A DNA stretch of 64,000 nucleotides, from assembly GCA_000499405.2 (NCBI GenBank), contig HG738139.1:14332747-14396746 (forward strand), written 5' to 3'. The position numbers were made by a program, and so were the translations under genes. The notes beneath the pieces are model-generated. The model was given only the letters and a program-made list of their open reading frames with translations. It had not been told where the DNA came from and searched no databases. Source of the stretch: Onchocerca volvulus (taxonomy: Eukaryota; Nematoda; Chromadorea; Rhabditida; Onchocercidae). Below are positions 1 to 12,334 of the stretch, piece by piece (position 1 is the stretch's first letter; every line of letters starts with the position of its first letter).

Positions 1-1442
1 ATACTGTCGGAACATCATCTTGACATATCTGATATGATTTCTCTCATATCATTTCTATAAATTTTTGTTTTCAATTTCGTTCTGTTAATCATATTGAATA
101 ACTGAACAATAAGAAAAAAAGAAAAAAAGAAAAAAAAAAAAAAAAAACGAAACATTGATACAATATCAACTAATTAAGAATCACACAGAATCATTTGTTT
201 CTTTAAGTCATAGCAAGCGTATGTGTACTGTAGAATATACTGTAGGCGGTTATAGAGCTTTTGTTGATATTCTTCTGAAGGCTTGAAGGCGATATTCATC
301 CGCTTCTTATTTCAATATTATGCTCATTGTTTGTTGCACATCTTATTCTCTTCAATATGTCTTCTTGTCATCCCGAAAATTCATCAATTTTGGGAAGCAG
401 TTGTTCTACTGTAACTGTCTTCATACGGTCCGATAGATTACTGTCTTCATCCACAAAAGTTGAATTTCAAATTTGCTTAATTATCTAGCAAATATTCTCA
501 TTATGAAAAAGCTGATACGGCGTTCAGCTTACTCGGCTGGTTGTAAGATGTTTCCAGAAATTTTTTTAATTCATCACAACCTCCATGAGTAAGCGGATTG
601 CTTTTCTAGCTTTTCCAATTTTTCATCTCCAAACTAAGCCCAAAATTTAATGTTCACCTTTCAAATCAACAATACTTCATAACTTATCAATGGTATGCCA
701 TCTTTGTTCTTCTTTTATGATGTAAGAATAATTCTAAAGAATGATACTTCGAGTAATTTTATCTGCTTAAAAGGTATGATATAGAATTGGATATTACCTA
801 AATTATCTAAGGATTAATATTTCCTATGTAGATCATAAATTCTAATCATAGTTTTAATTATATTAGCAGCGAAGTAATGGAAATGTGGGAGGAGGAGATG
901 ATTCTTGAATTGGGATAAATTTAGGAAGAGATGATTTTTAGATTTGAGATAAATTCAGATTACTGGATAAGTGAAAAGCTTATAAAAGTAGAGACTATAG
1001 TACTCAAAACGATAATTAATTCACATCTAATCAAGATTGATAGTAGCAAATATATCAATGTTCAAATGATTTTGAATGATCAATAAATTAATCGTAGCTA
1101 AATAAATCATTTGCAGCTAATGAAATCATCGGATATCATCTCAAAATCTCATTTTACATTTTGCAATTGCAATTATTGCAATATATATGAATGGATTTAT
1201 TTATTGATTTTTTATTTTATATCTATGTTTAATTAAAGCAAAGGAAAAGAGATTTATGAAAATAAGATATTTTTGCTAATTTTCGTTATCAAAAAGTTTT
1301 TCCACTTAACTAACTTCAATTTAATCATGATTTAGATATCTGTATCTAATTACCAAATTTAGTTACTTTTTTTAGAGAATAATTATCAAAAATATGGAAT
1401 ATTAATTGTTACAGATATTGAAAATAATTTTTTAAATTATAG
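1..1442. other. Non-coding, probably intron of the metalloproteinase
   Basis: AT-rich sequence ending in a splice acceptor (TTATAG) directly before the first recognisable metalloproteinase exon. It has an A-rich tract near 112-147 and no open frame with a signal peptide, prodomain or cysteine-switch motif. It is most simply intron sequence, with the 5' exons left of the window. Confidence 0.5.
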
Positions 1443-4400
1443 TGTGAACAATCCATCACGAAGTATTCCTAATTTGGGTGTAATACGACGCGAGATAAAT
1501 GAAGCAATCAACAGTTGGCAACGTATACTACCGATTCAATTTCGCGAAATACGACCAGAATCAGGAGCTGATGTTAAGATACAATTCGCAATAGGCGATC
1601 ACGGTGATCCGTATCGATTTGATGGAAGTGGTAGAATTTTGGCACATGCATTTCCACCTGGTGAAGGTATTGGTGGTGATATTCACCTGGATGACGATGA
1701 ACACTGGACCATAGCACTTATCGGCGATCCTTACAGGCAGCGTGAGTAAGCATGCACGTTATTCTTACCCTAATTTTACCTAATTTCTCGAAAACTTAAT
1801 TGTATTACGGAAGTAAGTTATTAGCATTTATTGTCTGCGATGATGTACGATTGATCATGAAGAAAATATTCCGATTAATCTTGGAGAATGGAATTATCTT
1901 GATAAATTTATAATCTGATATCTTGATTTTGAATTCTGACTATCATCATCTTTTGGTCCTGATAACATCCTGATATCTACTACTGTCTTATCATCACTTT
2001 ATTCTTATCATTACTGACAAAATTATATCATTTTGCAAGCAAAGCAATTGCAGATGTGAGTCTTCGTTCGATTGTAATGCACGAATTTGGCCATAGTATT
2101 GGTTTGTCACATTCACAACAACAGGACAGTATCATGTATTCTTTCTATCAGTACGATTTGTTGCCAAAACTTTCCTACGACGATTTATTAGCTGTTCGCA
2201 CTCTTTATGGTGGTAATGGATTTCCTATATAGATAATATTTTTCATCCATCTAACAATTAGCGACATGAATTATAAAATTAATTATTGGTGATTTAAACT
2301 TTGATGTTGTAATGAGTGTCGTGAAAGTTTTTTGTTGTGGCGGTATCTGTAGGATTGATTGTAGTGTCGGGCAAGCTGGTAGCAAGAAGGTTTTATTAGC
2401 TACAATTTGTGAGCGATATACAAGCTTATATTTGTTAAGAAGTGGGAGTGGTTTTCATTAAACAGCAGAATACAAAAAAGTGAATTACAGTTTTCTTATG
2501 CTATGTAGAAGATTGTTGCATGAGAAAACACATTTTTTGTCATAAATTAGCATACAGATGTGCATAATCATTCATGGTAAATGATTACAAATTAGATAAC
2601 GGATTTATCTCTCAATATGAGAAAACGTTGAAAATTTTGCATAATGAGATGAATCCTTTATCTAGAAGATCTTATTAAAAATAATTTTACCAGATGTTCA
2701 AGATATAGATGTATCAGATGTTTAAGATTCTAATCTGAAGGGATTTACATAACTATCCAAATAGAATAATTTTTTTTTAGTGCAAATAATTTGAGATAGA
2801 AAAGTTAAAACAAATATAAAAATGAGATAATTAATGAATCATGAATCATGGAAAGCATTACCATTTTTACTTGTATAAAATTTATTTTAGTTTTCGCGAC
2901 TTTCGCGACATTCCGGAGAGGAGAGATTAGATCAGTTTAAAGAGTGACTAATTGGATTGTAAGATAAGGTGATATGTCGATTATAGGAATTTGGATCTTT
3001 GTGTCCATTTAAAGGAATTTGGAGTATTCTCATAGGAGTGAATTCCATATGTTTTGGATTTTTGTCACACAGAAAATGAAAAATGAAGCTAATTAACTTG
3101 AATCTTAGTTTTACAACAATCATCATAATTAAAGTTACAGAACTAAATATACCAATAGTGATGAATTTCCAATGAGCCATTATGTGTGCTAATTCTTCTT
3201 CTATTGTTTCAGTGATATCACTACATTTGATTGCAGATATCCGAACGTGAAATCGAGTGTAAACTGTGACTTGAGCCAATGTGACTCTTTGTTGTGTAAT
3301 TTCATTACAATTCCATTTATGTGGGATATTAAAAGGAGTACCTGATATCCAGTTACAATTTTGCTTGGCGTTTGTCTTAACTGCGGTTATGAGAAACAAC
3401 GCAATTAAAAATAAACAATTCGTTATTGACTTAGAAATTGGTCGAGTTCTTTCTCGTATCTATGTGGCCCTTCTGGTTCTAGCAATCGGTTCCTTCGGTT
3501 CTGAATTTTGTATTAGGATTTCCGGAGTTGGTTGTTGATTAGTTTCCTTTATTTCTTTGTTATCAAGTTCTAGAGGATATAACAGATTCAGCGGACTATC
3601 AAGTAGCTTTCCATATAGCAATTCGATTATAGCATTTCTTACTTGTCCATCTCGTCCCCTCTTGATTTCTTTTATTTTTGCTAGTTTCCACATTCCGCGG
3701 GGAATTTCTGGTTCATTCACCAGTACAAATTTCTTGTTTCAAAGGCTCCCTTGCATTAAATAATCTTGCGGAGATGTGATTTCTTTGGGTCCGTTCCTTT
3801 AAACTATTTAGATATTCCGTTTTCCACAATTCCCAAAATTGATCTAAGGCTTCATTTTTACGTGACCAATATTTAATTAATTTCTCTTGAGAATTCATTC
3901 CATGCGGGGTATACTCGTCTTGACCTTCTTCATCAAAAATTTGAGTTACCAGAGAGGCCTTTTCTATATCTGCCGTTATGACATTTTTCATCATTCTGAG
4001 ACGGAGCAAAACACCTGCTAATTCAGGTAATGCAGTGGGACCACGATATAACACATTATTCAGACTTTTTTCTCCTTTAATATGGGCTGAAGCATCGTAG
4101 ACAATTCGTAATTTTGTAGTTGCCTTTCCTGAGGTTAATACTTCATGATGAGGCAAATAATGTATAATATCTTCTTGATCGATATTTGTTGTCACTTTCT
4201 CAATAATGTTAGACTGTAATTGCTCTTTGATCATCTCGTTATGACATTCGAGCAAAGATTGGTTGGTTTGAAGTCGTTTGATTAGCGTCTTTAATCGTCC
4301 ATAGCAAAGACCATATGTCGTGAATTTTGTTTTAATTGAATTGAGTTGTTGAGAGGTCCGACAAGCGCCAATATTATCACCATTATCTTGACCAGTGTTG

Positions 4401-7400
4401 ATAGTCGTTGACTTGCGTTGACTCGAGTGAGTGAGTTGATTTTGGTGAGATGTGTTGATTTGACTTGAAGTGTGTTGAATTGACGCCGGATTGTAGCAAT
4501 CCTTTATTAGTACAAAAGAGGAATGAATAGGGGAATGAATAATGAAGAATGAAGACTCAAGAATATATTTTAGCTTACAAAATGAAGGGTTTATATGTGT
4601 TGAGAAATGGGAGTGGGTTAAAATAATTATCCAACATTCTTGCAGATATTCATTAACATACTCAAGGAACAGTGTTCCGTTTACATATGTACAATAAAAA
4701 CATTGTAACAGGATGTGAGGAGAAGAGTTCCCATGCATGGGATCAGATAAGCATGAAAGCGGATATGACTAACAACACTTGAGAAAACATTTGAGAAATA
4801 ATCTAAGGAATGCAATTCAGGTAAATGATTCATTTGTCGCGAATTTTCTGCGCGATATAAATAGTTAATTTGTATTAGTAAAAAAGGAATACTTCGTAAC
4901 AAAATTACTTACGTATATCCTTTGTCGCGTAGCGTATTGTGAGCGTACGACTAGTTAAAAATTTTATTGTAAACCATAAAACGAGTCCAATATGTCGATA
5001 ATTTAGTGTCGACCAAAGTACAAAGAATATCGGGAGAAAGGATTTGAAAGAAATGATGGCGTGGATACAAGTGTAGAAAGTATGAAGTATAAAATATGAA
5101 GTGTAAAGTATGAAGCATAAAGTATGAAGTATAAAGTATGAAGTACAAAGTATGAAGTGTCCTTATGAGAAAATCCTCCCATTATATACTGTGAAGGAAG
5201 TAGTGTAGCTACATAGATAGCCGTAAAGAGCCAATATATATTACAAGCATTGTAACAAGGTCACAAGGTTAATGAGCATATGAGATAGATATCCATTGAC
5301 ACGATGTAATGAACTAAATAAAGAAAAGCGCGCGAAGATGATGAAATCGTAGCAATTGATTAACAATGTCAAAAAAATGACTCATGTGAATAGTTAACAA
5401 CTGTTCACTATTACATCAAATGATCACAAGTATACAACAATTTAAACTCAAATTTGTACGACACAGTTATTTCGGTTTTTTCCGACATCATTATTGTTAA
5501 CATCCGGTTACAAATAAAAGGAAGAAATTTATTTTTCATTTGTTTATTAGTTTGAGATTTGTTGAGTTCCGCGAAATTGAAATTCGCGACACCATAATTA
5601 TCTTGTAAGTTAACTTTTGAATCTTTCCATGACCAAAAAACTTGGTATCTATTATTTTCTTTCGTGATACAGTTTTTAAATTGTTCCAATGCCTTCTCGT
5701 CATCTTGATCATCCGGCTGTTCCTGGATCCCTATTACTTCCAATTTCCAAAACTGGTCAATGTCTGGATTGGTAATAACAGTGGTTACGTTAATAGAATT
5801 AATATTATCAGATTTACAGGACATATTAGTATATCCATGACCTGTTATTATAGGTCCCACCTTGGTTTGAAGTAGATAAAATCCTGATAACATGCGCTGG
5901 AATTTATACGGTTGCAGAAATTCGAGGAAATAATCATTTCCGATTATAATGTCGGGTCGTCTCCAATACCCTTGCGACTCATCTAACTGCTTCTGACGTG
6001 TGATATAATTTATATCTTAAGAAGTTGGAGTTATAATTTGTAATTTCTCTGTTAAATACTCTAATACAGAAGCATTTATATTTATGATTTTAGATTCTAA
6101 AGCTCTTATTCCGATTTCTACTTTATTAGTTTGATAAGGTTTGGGAAATTGGTTCCCGAAAGAAAAGAGCTTTAATTCTTCCTTCGTAGTTTCGGTTAGA
6201 TTTAAACGACTGGCTAGCTTTTTTGATACAAAATTTGATTGGGAACCTGGATCAAATAATATTAAAGCTTCTTCTCGAGTCTCCAGTTGATTTGGATTAA
6301 CTGCTTCAGTTTCTTTACATATTAATAAAACCTTCCCACCTTGATGGTTGATTGGTTGATTTAGTGAATTTATAATGATTGTTGAATTTGCTTTTTCTTA
6401 GTTGGGACCATTATTGATATAGCCATATTTCTTGTAGCACAACGCCCTATTGTGTTGGCCTTTGCAGTGGAAACATATACGTTTCCTTGGTTTGCAATTA
6501 CTTGTTGCATGGTTCGTGCGGAAACAATTAGTGCATGCCTTGAGCTCCTTCAATCGTTCGAATCGTTGTTTAGCCGTGAGGCAATTTGGGCATTCATTAT
6601 CCCAATGGCTTTTGTTACAGAATATGCATGGTCTTTCTTCCTTGTTAAACTTCGTTTTATTACTTGATTGATGGTTTCCCTCAGTTAATTGTTTTGTTAT
6701 GAATAAGGCGGAGGTTCCTCTCCCCTTTTCAAAATGAAGTACTCTTCTTGGAATTGGTTCCTGATAGGAATTTTGATTTCTATTTACTTCTTCACTTCTC
6801 TGAATTAACATCATTAGAAATTTTCGTAAACTATTTACTGTCTAAGTTTCTCTTTCTGTTTTCATTTGGTAGACTTTATCCAAAATCCATGGTGGTAGTC
6901 TGCTTTCGATCGTTACTTCAATACTGGAATGTTCCAGATTCTCGCCCAATGCTTCTAACTGTCGAAGGATTTTTTCCATCGCTTCGACTCTTCATTTCCA
7001 TTCTTTGTCGTTCCGTTGAATGGAATGGAATTCGTTATATAACGATTTCTTGATAGTAGCCGAATTACCACATTTATCGATTAAAACCTGTCTCATTAAT
7101 TCATAATTCTCTTGAGCTACCTCAAACCCTCTTATAGCCTCCAATGTTTCTCCTTTTAAACATGAAATCAAATAAATAAGCTTTTGAATGTTTGGAATTT
7201 GCTAAAGATGTATAGCTGCATTAAAGCTATTCCAAAATTCTCGCCACAACTTTAGATCTCCACTAAAGGTTGATAGTGATAACTTTGGTAAATTGATTGT
7301 TGAGTGATAGGCGGATGAGGGTTTCGTCATTTCTTTTTCTTTAATAACCATCAACCGTTCTTGTTGAAGAGTTAATTCTAAATCACCATAATATGAATTT

Positions 7401-10284
7401 AAGGTGATAATAGTTTCCTTATCATTATTAATCATGTATAAAATATCTTTTTTATCGTTGACCATTTCCTCGTACTTTCCTTCTTCTTCTTTCTTTGTTA
7501 TTTTCGTAGCTTGTTGCATAAGGTCCAACCATTTTTGGTTGATCGTTTCCAATATACTAACATATATTTCGAGTCGCTTAATTTTATCCTTGATGATCCG
7601 TTTCTTAATTTCGTATTGCTTTTTCTGATCTTCTAGCGGCTGGTTTCGATCTGGTAGTGATAAATCAAGTCCCTTAATTTCTTCCTGGAGTTCGATCACT
7701 CTTGTTGATTGTGCTGACTGATTGAGAGAGGTCAACATTATGAACTTCACCTCGGGCACCAAAAATAAATTGTCGTGGAAGTTTTTCGTTGTGGCATATC
7801 CGTAGGATTGATTGTAGTGTCGAGCAAGCTGGTAGCAAGAAAAAAATGTTTTATTAGTTATAGTTTGTGAGCGATATACAAGCTTATATTTGTTAAGAAG
7901 TGGGAGTGGTTTTCATTAAACAGCAGAATACAAAAAAGTGAATTACAGTTTTCTTATGCTATGTAGAAGATTGTTGCATGAGAAAACACATTTTTTGTCA
8001 TAAATTAGCATACAGATGTGCATAATCATTCATGGTAAATGATTACAAATTAGATAACGGTTTTATCTCTCAATATGAGAAAACGTTGAAAATTTTGCAT
8101 AATGAGATGAATCCTTTATCTAGAAGATGTCTTATTAAAAATAATTTTACCAGATGTTCAAGATATAGATGTAGCAGATGTTTAAGATTCTAATCTGAAG
8201 GGATTTACATAACTATCCAAATAGAATAATTTTTTTTTAGTGCAAATAATTTGAGATAGAAAAGTTAAAACAAATATAAAAATGAGATAATTAATGAATC
8301 ATGAATCATGGAAAGCATTACCATTTTTACTTGTATAAAATTTATTTTAGTTTTCGCGATTTTCGACAATAAGTGCGAATGATTGGTTATCTTGCACCAA
8401 AAAAAATGTTTTAAAACTAGATCGTAAATAAAAAGCTAGATCGTAAATCTCTCTTACATATTTCGAAATGGCTATTTTTCATTTCCACTGGAAGGCTGGA
8501 TAGTGCAAATAGTAATGATTTCGGCTTTATAAATAGTAAAAAATATTTGATTTAGTAATTTGGGATTTATTTATCAACTATGATACTTAATATTATTTTC
8601 AGGAGCGGATCATCATCCAAGAAAATCAACTGATACTCCTCGGCCGCATTTACCTAGTACTACACGATTACCAACACTACCAAGAGGACCTGATCAACCC
8701 TCAGATCAATTTCCAACAATTCATCCAGATATTCCAGAACTACCCATTCCAGAACCCGACCCATGCAAATCTGAATACGATGCTGTTGCTTCTATACGAC
8801 AAGAAATCTTTGTTTTTAAAGTCCTTTCTTTCTTTTTCTTTTTTTTTCTCCTTACTATTATTCTTACATTCATCTTGGAATTGATTTCTGTGAGAAAAAA
8901 GATTCTTTAAAATTCGATGTTCCGATCAATTAAGAAATAATATATATATGTATTCGTTCAATTCGATTTGCTTTTCAGGATAAATGGTTTTGGCGTATAC
9001 GTCAAGATGGTGTCCTAAGTCAAAGTCCACGTCATATCAATACGTTATGGAAAGAAGCCGCATGGCCTATAGATGCGGCAGTGGAAAGCGATCATCAAAT
9101 CTATTTGTTTTCAGGTATGTCAGAATCTTATCAATTATCAGGTGATGATCACTGCGGTAATTTCTGATTAAAAGAAATAGAAGTGGGTTACGTTAGTGAA
9201 AAATTGGGAGGAGATCAGTGTTGCCGAGAGAATAGAAATCCTTTCCAATGTTCCTAGAAGATCCTATTTGATTAGAATATCTTTGAGACTTTTGTGTAAT
9301 GCTAAATATACTTATTTATTGATTGATTTATTGAATATATGCATTTATTTATTGATTGATTCATAGATTATATACAAGTATTTGAGAACTTTGAGCTACA
9401 GGACATATCGAAATTTCTTATTTATTTTTGAATTAATTTAGGTAAGGATATTTATATATTCAACGGTCAACATCTCGTTTCAAAGAAAACACTCACCGAT
9501 TTGGGTTTACCAACTTCTGTTGAACGTATTCGACTTGTTTACACATGGAACTATTGGACCGAACGACCGATGTATATCTGGACAAATGATGAATTCTGGC
9601 GAGTTGATAAGGTAGAAATAATATCTCAAATGGAAAAAAAATTTTAATGAATTTTTCATTTCACTTTTTGAACAATAAAAAAAGATTGTTATAGAAATCT
9701 GGAAAGGTGGAAATTGGTTATCCACGAAAGATCGCATCAACATGGCATGGTATTCCAGAGCAAGCTAGCGCAGCTGTTACGTATAATAATGGTTACTTTT
9801 TTTTCTCTCTCTCTTCATTTATTTCAATCAACAGTAATCATTTCCTCATCCTTACATTTTACAATCTTCAGCTTATCATAATTAACATAATTCCTTTGTT
9901 ATAAAGGAAAAAAAAATAGGAATTGCGACTTTCCTCATCCTATCAATTAGTTTTCGAACGAATGTTTCGTCCATATTTTTTCAAAGCAAGAAGTTAATAG
10001 ATTTGATAAGATGAATTGCAAACATTTGGAAATCAAAAAAATATATCGTAGTTTTTCCTTATTTACAAAAGGAAGTAAAACTTTTTTCAGTTTTATATTT
10101 TTTCAATGGTGAAACAGCTTATAAGTTTCATACCATAAATATGACAGCAGCACCACCAATAACTACATCGCAGTTATGGCATTTTTGCCCGGTGGCAATG
10201 AAAATCTCAAGCAACGGATATGTACCACATATTTCACTTTTAGCTGTTATTATTATTGTTATTATTGCCGTTTTTTCTCACTGA
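1443..10284 (+). CDS. Matrix metalloproteinase with hemopexin domain (ZMP-1-like), 5' exons missing
   Basis: Secreted or surface zinc endopeptidase acting on extracellular matrix. Seven exons join in phase: 1443-1741, 2054-2212, 8603-8820, 8979-9114, 9442-9611, 9695-9791, 10091-10284 (423 codons plus stop). The first holds the calcium/structural-zinc part of the catalytic domain (GDHGD, GIGGDIHLDDDE). The second has the catalytic zinc motif HEFGHSIGLSH and the Met-turn SIMY. The third is a Pro/Thr-rich hinge. The rest are hemopexin blades (IYLFSG, IYIFNG, LYFFNG). The protein ends in an Ile/Val-rich tail after HISLLAV, which suggests a GPI anchor or membrane segment; C. elegans ZMP-1 is, as I recall, GPI-linked. 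Signal peptide, prodomain and cysteine switch are not in the window. Intron 2 is 6.4 kb because it carries a retroelement, but all joins stay open, so the gene looks functional. The family is certain; the exact orthologue is a guess. Confidence 0.88.
2317..2910 (-). repeat. 3' LTR of the BEL/Pao element
   Basis: Long terminal repeat of about 594 bp, starting TGTCGTG and ending GCGACA on the plus strand, and nearly identical to 7771-8368. It is the 3' LTR because the element codes on the minus strand. No purine-rich tract is seen on the coding strand just inside it; the purine run (GGAGAGGAGAG) lies on the opposite strand. Confidence 0.88.
2932..3399 (-). pseudogene. env-like remnant of the retroelement
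   Basis: An open frame of 155 codons lies in the position of env, between the end of the pol frame and the 3' LTR. It has a few cysteines in its first 60 residues and a single strong hydrophobic segment near residues 80-110 followed by a short tail, as expected for the membrane anchor of a retroviral-type envelope. It is far too short for a full glycoprotein, so the ectodomain is missing. Assignment rests on position and the membrane segment, not on a family motif. Confidence 0.45.
3433..6397 (-). pseudogene. pol remnant (protease, start of RT, post-integrase domain)
   Basis: Minus-strand fragments of a BEL/Pao polyprotein. The protease region lies around 5960-6397. The linker to reverse transcriptase (5593-5800) ends in the conserved DNYG. 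Downstream of a nested insertion the frame resumes at 4310 with CYGRLKTLIKRL and runs to the first RT catalytic block (VITADIEKA, near 3950-3990). It then jumps to sequence typical of the domain after integrase (WELWKTEYL near 3820 and RGMWKLAKI near 3690). The RT YxDD box, RNase H and the integrase D,D-35-E core are absent, pointing to a large internal deletion. An in-frame stop lies at the end of the C-terminal fragment near 3713. The element is defective. Confidence 0.75.
4316..5591. repeat. Nested solo LTR in the BEL/Pao element
   Basis: A 1276-bp insertion starts TGTCG and ends CGACA, like the host element's LTR ends, but its interior is unrelated. It is flanked by a perfect 5-bp direct repeat CCATA (4311-4315 and 5592-5596). 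Removing one CCATA and the insertion restores an uninterrupted pol frame across the conserved YG residues, which proves the insertion site. It holds no pol or gag coding, so it is best read as a solo LTR of a different family. Inside are a TGAAGTATAAAG-type minisatellite (5080-5157) and a GTTGA-rich stretch (4395-4490). Confidence 0.85.
6398..7740 (-). pseudogene. gag remnant with CCHC zinc knuckles
   Basis: Structural (capsid-nucleocapsid) gene of the retroelement. The first ATG is at 7738-7740, just inside the 5' LTR. The N-terminal part is Gln/Lys/Glu-rich with coiled-coil character, then the frame reaches the BEL gag signature LPKLSLSTFSGD near residues 150-165. An in-frame TAG at 7202-7204 interrupts it, the same frame reads on past the stop (SCLKGETLEAIRGF), and a second stop follows near 6996. 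The 6398-6814 frame carries two to three Cys/His knuckles (CIFCNKSHWDNEC, CTNCFRTNHATSNC, CFHCKGQHNRALC). Intact knuckles but a broken frame indicate a decaying copy. Confidence 0.8.
7747..7764 (-). other. Candidate primer-binding site of the retroelement
   Basis: Just inside the 5' LTR the minus strand reads TTGGTGCCCGAGGTGAAG. The leading TGG, complementary to a tRNA CCA end, and the position are right for a primer-binding site. I did not match it to a specific tRNA. Confidence 0.45.
7771..8368 (-). repeat. 5' LTR of the BEL/Pao element
   Basis: Partner of the repeat at 2317-2910, same termini, about 598 bp. Differences from its partner include an extra A run near 7841, single-base changes and a shorter terminal motif (TTTTCGACA against CTTTCGCGACA). 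Confidence 0.88.
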
Positions 10285-11040
10285 TTATTAAAGGCCAATT
10301 CATTTTACAGCAAAAATTTGAAATATTGCTCTTCGCTACAGTAATTATTTTGTGATAAAGCAAGAAAAAATAAACAGGATTCAATTTTTTTCTTCGCTTT
10401 TTGAATTAAATTCAAGTTTTAAATGTTGCCAATTTCATTTCATTGCCATCAAAAAATATTGTTGGACGAAACTTGAATGATCACGATAATCTTTGTTATT
10501 TTTTGAATTTATATCAATCATTTGAACTGTCACCAATGTTACCAATCACCGGTTAAATTAGAAATTATTAAACCAATAGAATGAAACAAACATTAAATGG
10601 TCAATAGTAAACGATTCGATAATTAGTACTAAAATCTTTCCAAAAGTTCTTTTCAAGAAACATAAAACTGTTATCATCATACAATTGCGCAATTATGGAT
10701 AAATTGATGATGAGAAATAGACACTGCATATACTATTCCCCTCCTATAGTAATTATATTGGAGTTCATATATTTTAATTTATCAAAGTCATTAAGACATT
10801 TGAATTGAGGGAACTATGAGAATAGTGAGAAGTAAGACCAATGTACTTTTCTTCGACGCATCCTCCTAGAATATCAATAAATAAACCAACATAATTACTA
10901 TGACAAATATATTTGATTATTAAGTTATCAGTATTATGGATAAAAAAAAAAATAAAAAAATTATTAGCAAGTGTCAAAATAAGTAGGACAAAGAATACGT
11001 ATGTACAAACAACGTGAACCGGCAAATATAACTACGACAT
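10285..11040. other. Intergenic, between convergent gene ends
   Basis: Sequence between the stop codons of the metalloproteinase (+) and BCL7 (-). It will contain both 3' UTRs. No further coding sequence is supported. Confidence 0.6.
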
Positions 11041-12334
11041 TCATGATTTAATCTCCGACGATCCCTGCTCCTGCTGTCGCATTTCACTAAAGTCTGTTGA
11101 ACCATTGGGTGTACTGCTGTTGTTGCTCTGACTTTGGAAACCAACTGCTTCAAAGGTCTGGTTGGAATCGCTATCGAATCCTCCTTCAGAGAAACCAGTG
11201 TTAGAGTCATCATTCAAATTACTAAAGGCGCGAACTCGTGCTACATCGCTATTCTCTGCAAATAATTTTCAACATTATGCTATTTATTTTTACGATTCTA
11301 CTCAGCTAACAAATACAGCTCCTTAGCTGAACAGTAGCTTATTCATCGCTGTGATATAAAGTGTATTCTGAACCCAGGGAAAACATGTTATAACCTACTG
11401 AAAAATGAAATGAGGTTTAGTGTTCCAAAATTATATTGTTCTTCATTGAATAACAATCGACATAACGCATGGAACAGTGCTTAAGCAACATGCCTTATAA
11501 AACAATAATACCTAATGCAGTTGAATCTTGAGTATTTTCCGATGATGCGATTGTTGTACTTTCATCTTGATCTTGCATCACAGATTTCTGTGGTATTTTT
11601 GTAATATTCGTTGTTGCTGTCACTGAAACAAAGAAAGAAAATGCAGAATAGTAAATAATGGTCGACAAAAATTAGAATAACACACGAAGCTTCCGAATCC
11701 TTTCTGTACCGTTATCTTGAATATTTCAAAAATCTTACCTGGTACCCACCGGAATAATTTTATTTGCGTGTCCTTAACTACAATCCATTTCTTCTCCCTG
11801 CAAAAATCGGATTTTAAAATCTTAAGACATACTACTGCACCGAACATAACATGACATTGAGGTCACATATTCTTAGATCATTCGGTGCCCTATTTCAAGA
11901 AATAAGAAATACATCTCCGATAAATGCATCCATATTCTCTCCGTCAAACATGTCATCCAGCACGATTTCGAAAAAGTTTGCCTGTTCAGAAAAACTTGAA
12001 ACTGACAAAGGAATTTTATTAAGCAATATCAGTGATAACTGATAGAAACTGGACATTATAAAATCCTCCTTTTTTCCGCTGAAGTGAATTGGAAAATCTT
12101 GAGGAATGATTGCGAGTCATAATTGATAAAAAGAGAACTATCTTATGGAACAAAATACTAAAGTTCGTTTATAAATCATTACTATTCAGAAATACTTTAT
12201 TTAAAACTATTTATAAATCAAAACATGAAACTATTTAATTACCATTTTCGAACTTTATCTACCGAATTAATGACCCGTTTCAATTCATCCTTTGCACGAT
12301 TGCGCGTTTCTGCGCGCTGGCTGCGTGCATACAT
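11041..12334 (-). CDS. bcl-7: BCL7-family protein (SWI/SNF complex subunit)
   Basis: Small nuclear accessory subunit of SWI/SNF (BAF) chromatin remodelling complexes. Four exons on the minus strand: 12334-12243, 11797-11739, 11622-11512, 11255-11041; 158 residues. The conserved BCL7 N-terminus is complete: RSQRAETRNRAKDELKRVI, then KVRKWEKKWIVVKDT across the first intron, then LFRWVPV. In the family this segment mediates complex binding. The remainder is acidic and rich in Ser, Thr, Asn and Gln, ending QQEQGSSEIKS, as is usual for the disordered C-terminal half. Phases across all three introns fit exactly and the length is normal for invertebrate BCL7. The ATG at 12334 is the first in frame that gives the family N-terminus. 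Confidence 0.93.

Larger units (their letters stand above)
2317..8368 (-). mobile_element. BEL/Pao-type LTR retroelement, internally deleted, inside a gene intron
   Basis: Two near-identical direct repeats (2317-2910 and 7771-8368) with TGTCG...CGACA ends bound an internal region coding on the minus strand. Order along the element: gag with CCHC knuckles, protease region, start of reverse transcriptase, a domain normally found after integrase, and an env-like tail. Most of RT, RNase H and the integrase core are missing, there are stops and frame breaks, and a separate LTR is inserted at 4316-5591. Flanks are ATGAG (2312-2316) and ATAAG (8369-8373), possibly a decayed 5-bp target duplication, the size usual for BEL elements. 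By eye the two LTRs differ at roughly 15 sites over about 595 bp. It cannot move by itself. Confidence 0.88.

Noticed and set aside
3713..4738. A single 341-codon protein on the minus strand
   Set aside because: Its first two thirds lie in the nested LTR and the rest in the host pol; it crosses the insertion boundary at 4316 and is an accidental fusion.
5411..5893. A 160-codon minus-strand protein
   Set aside because: Only the part right of 5592 is pol; the remainder is LTR sequence read through.
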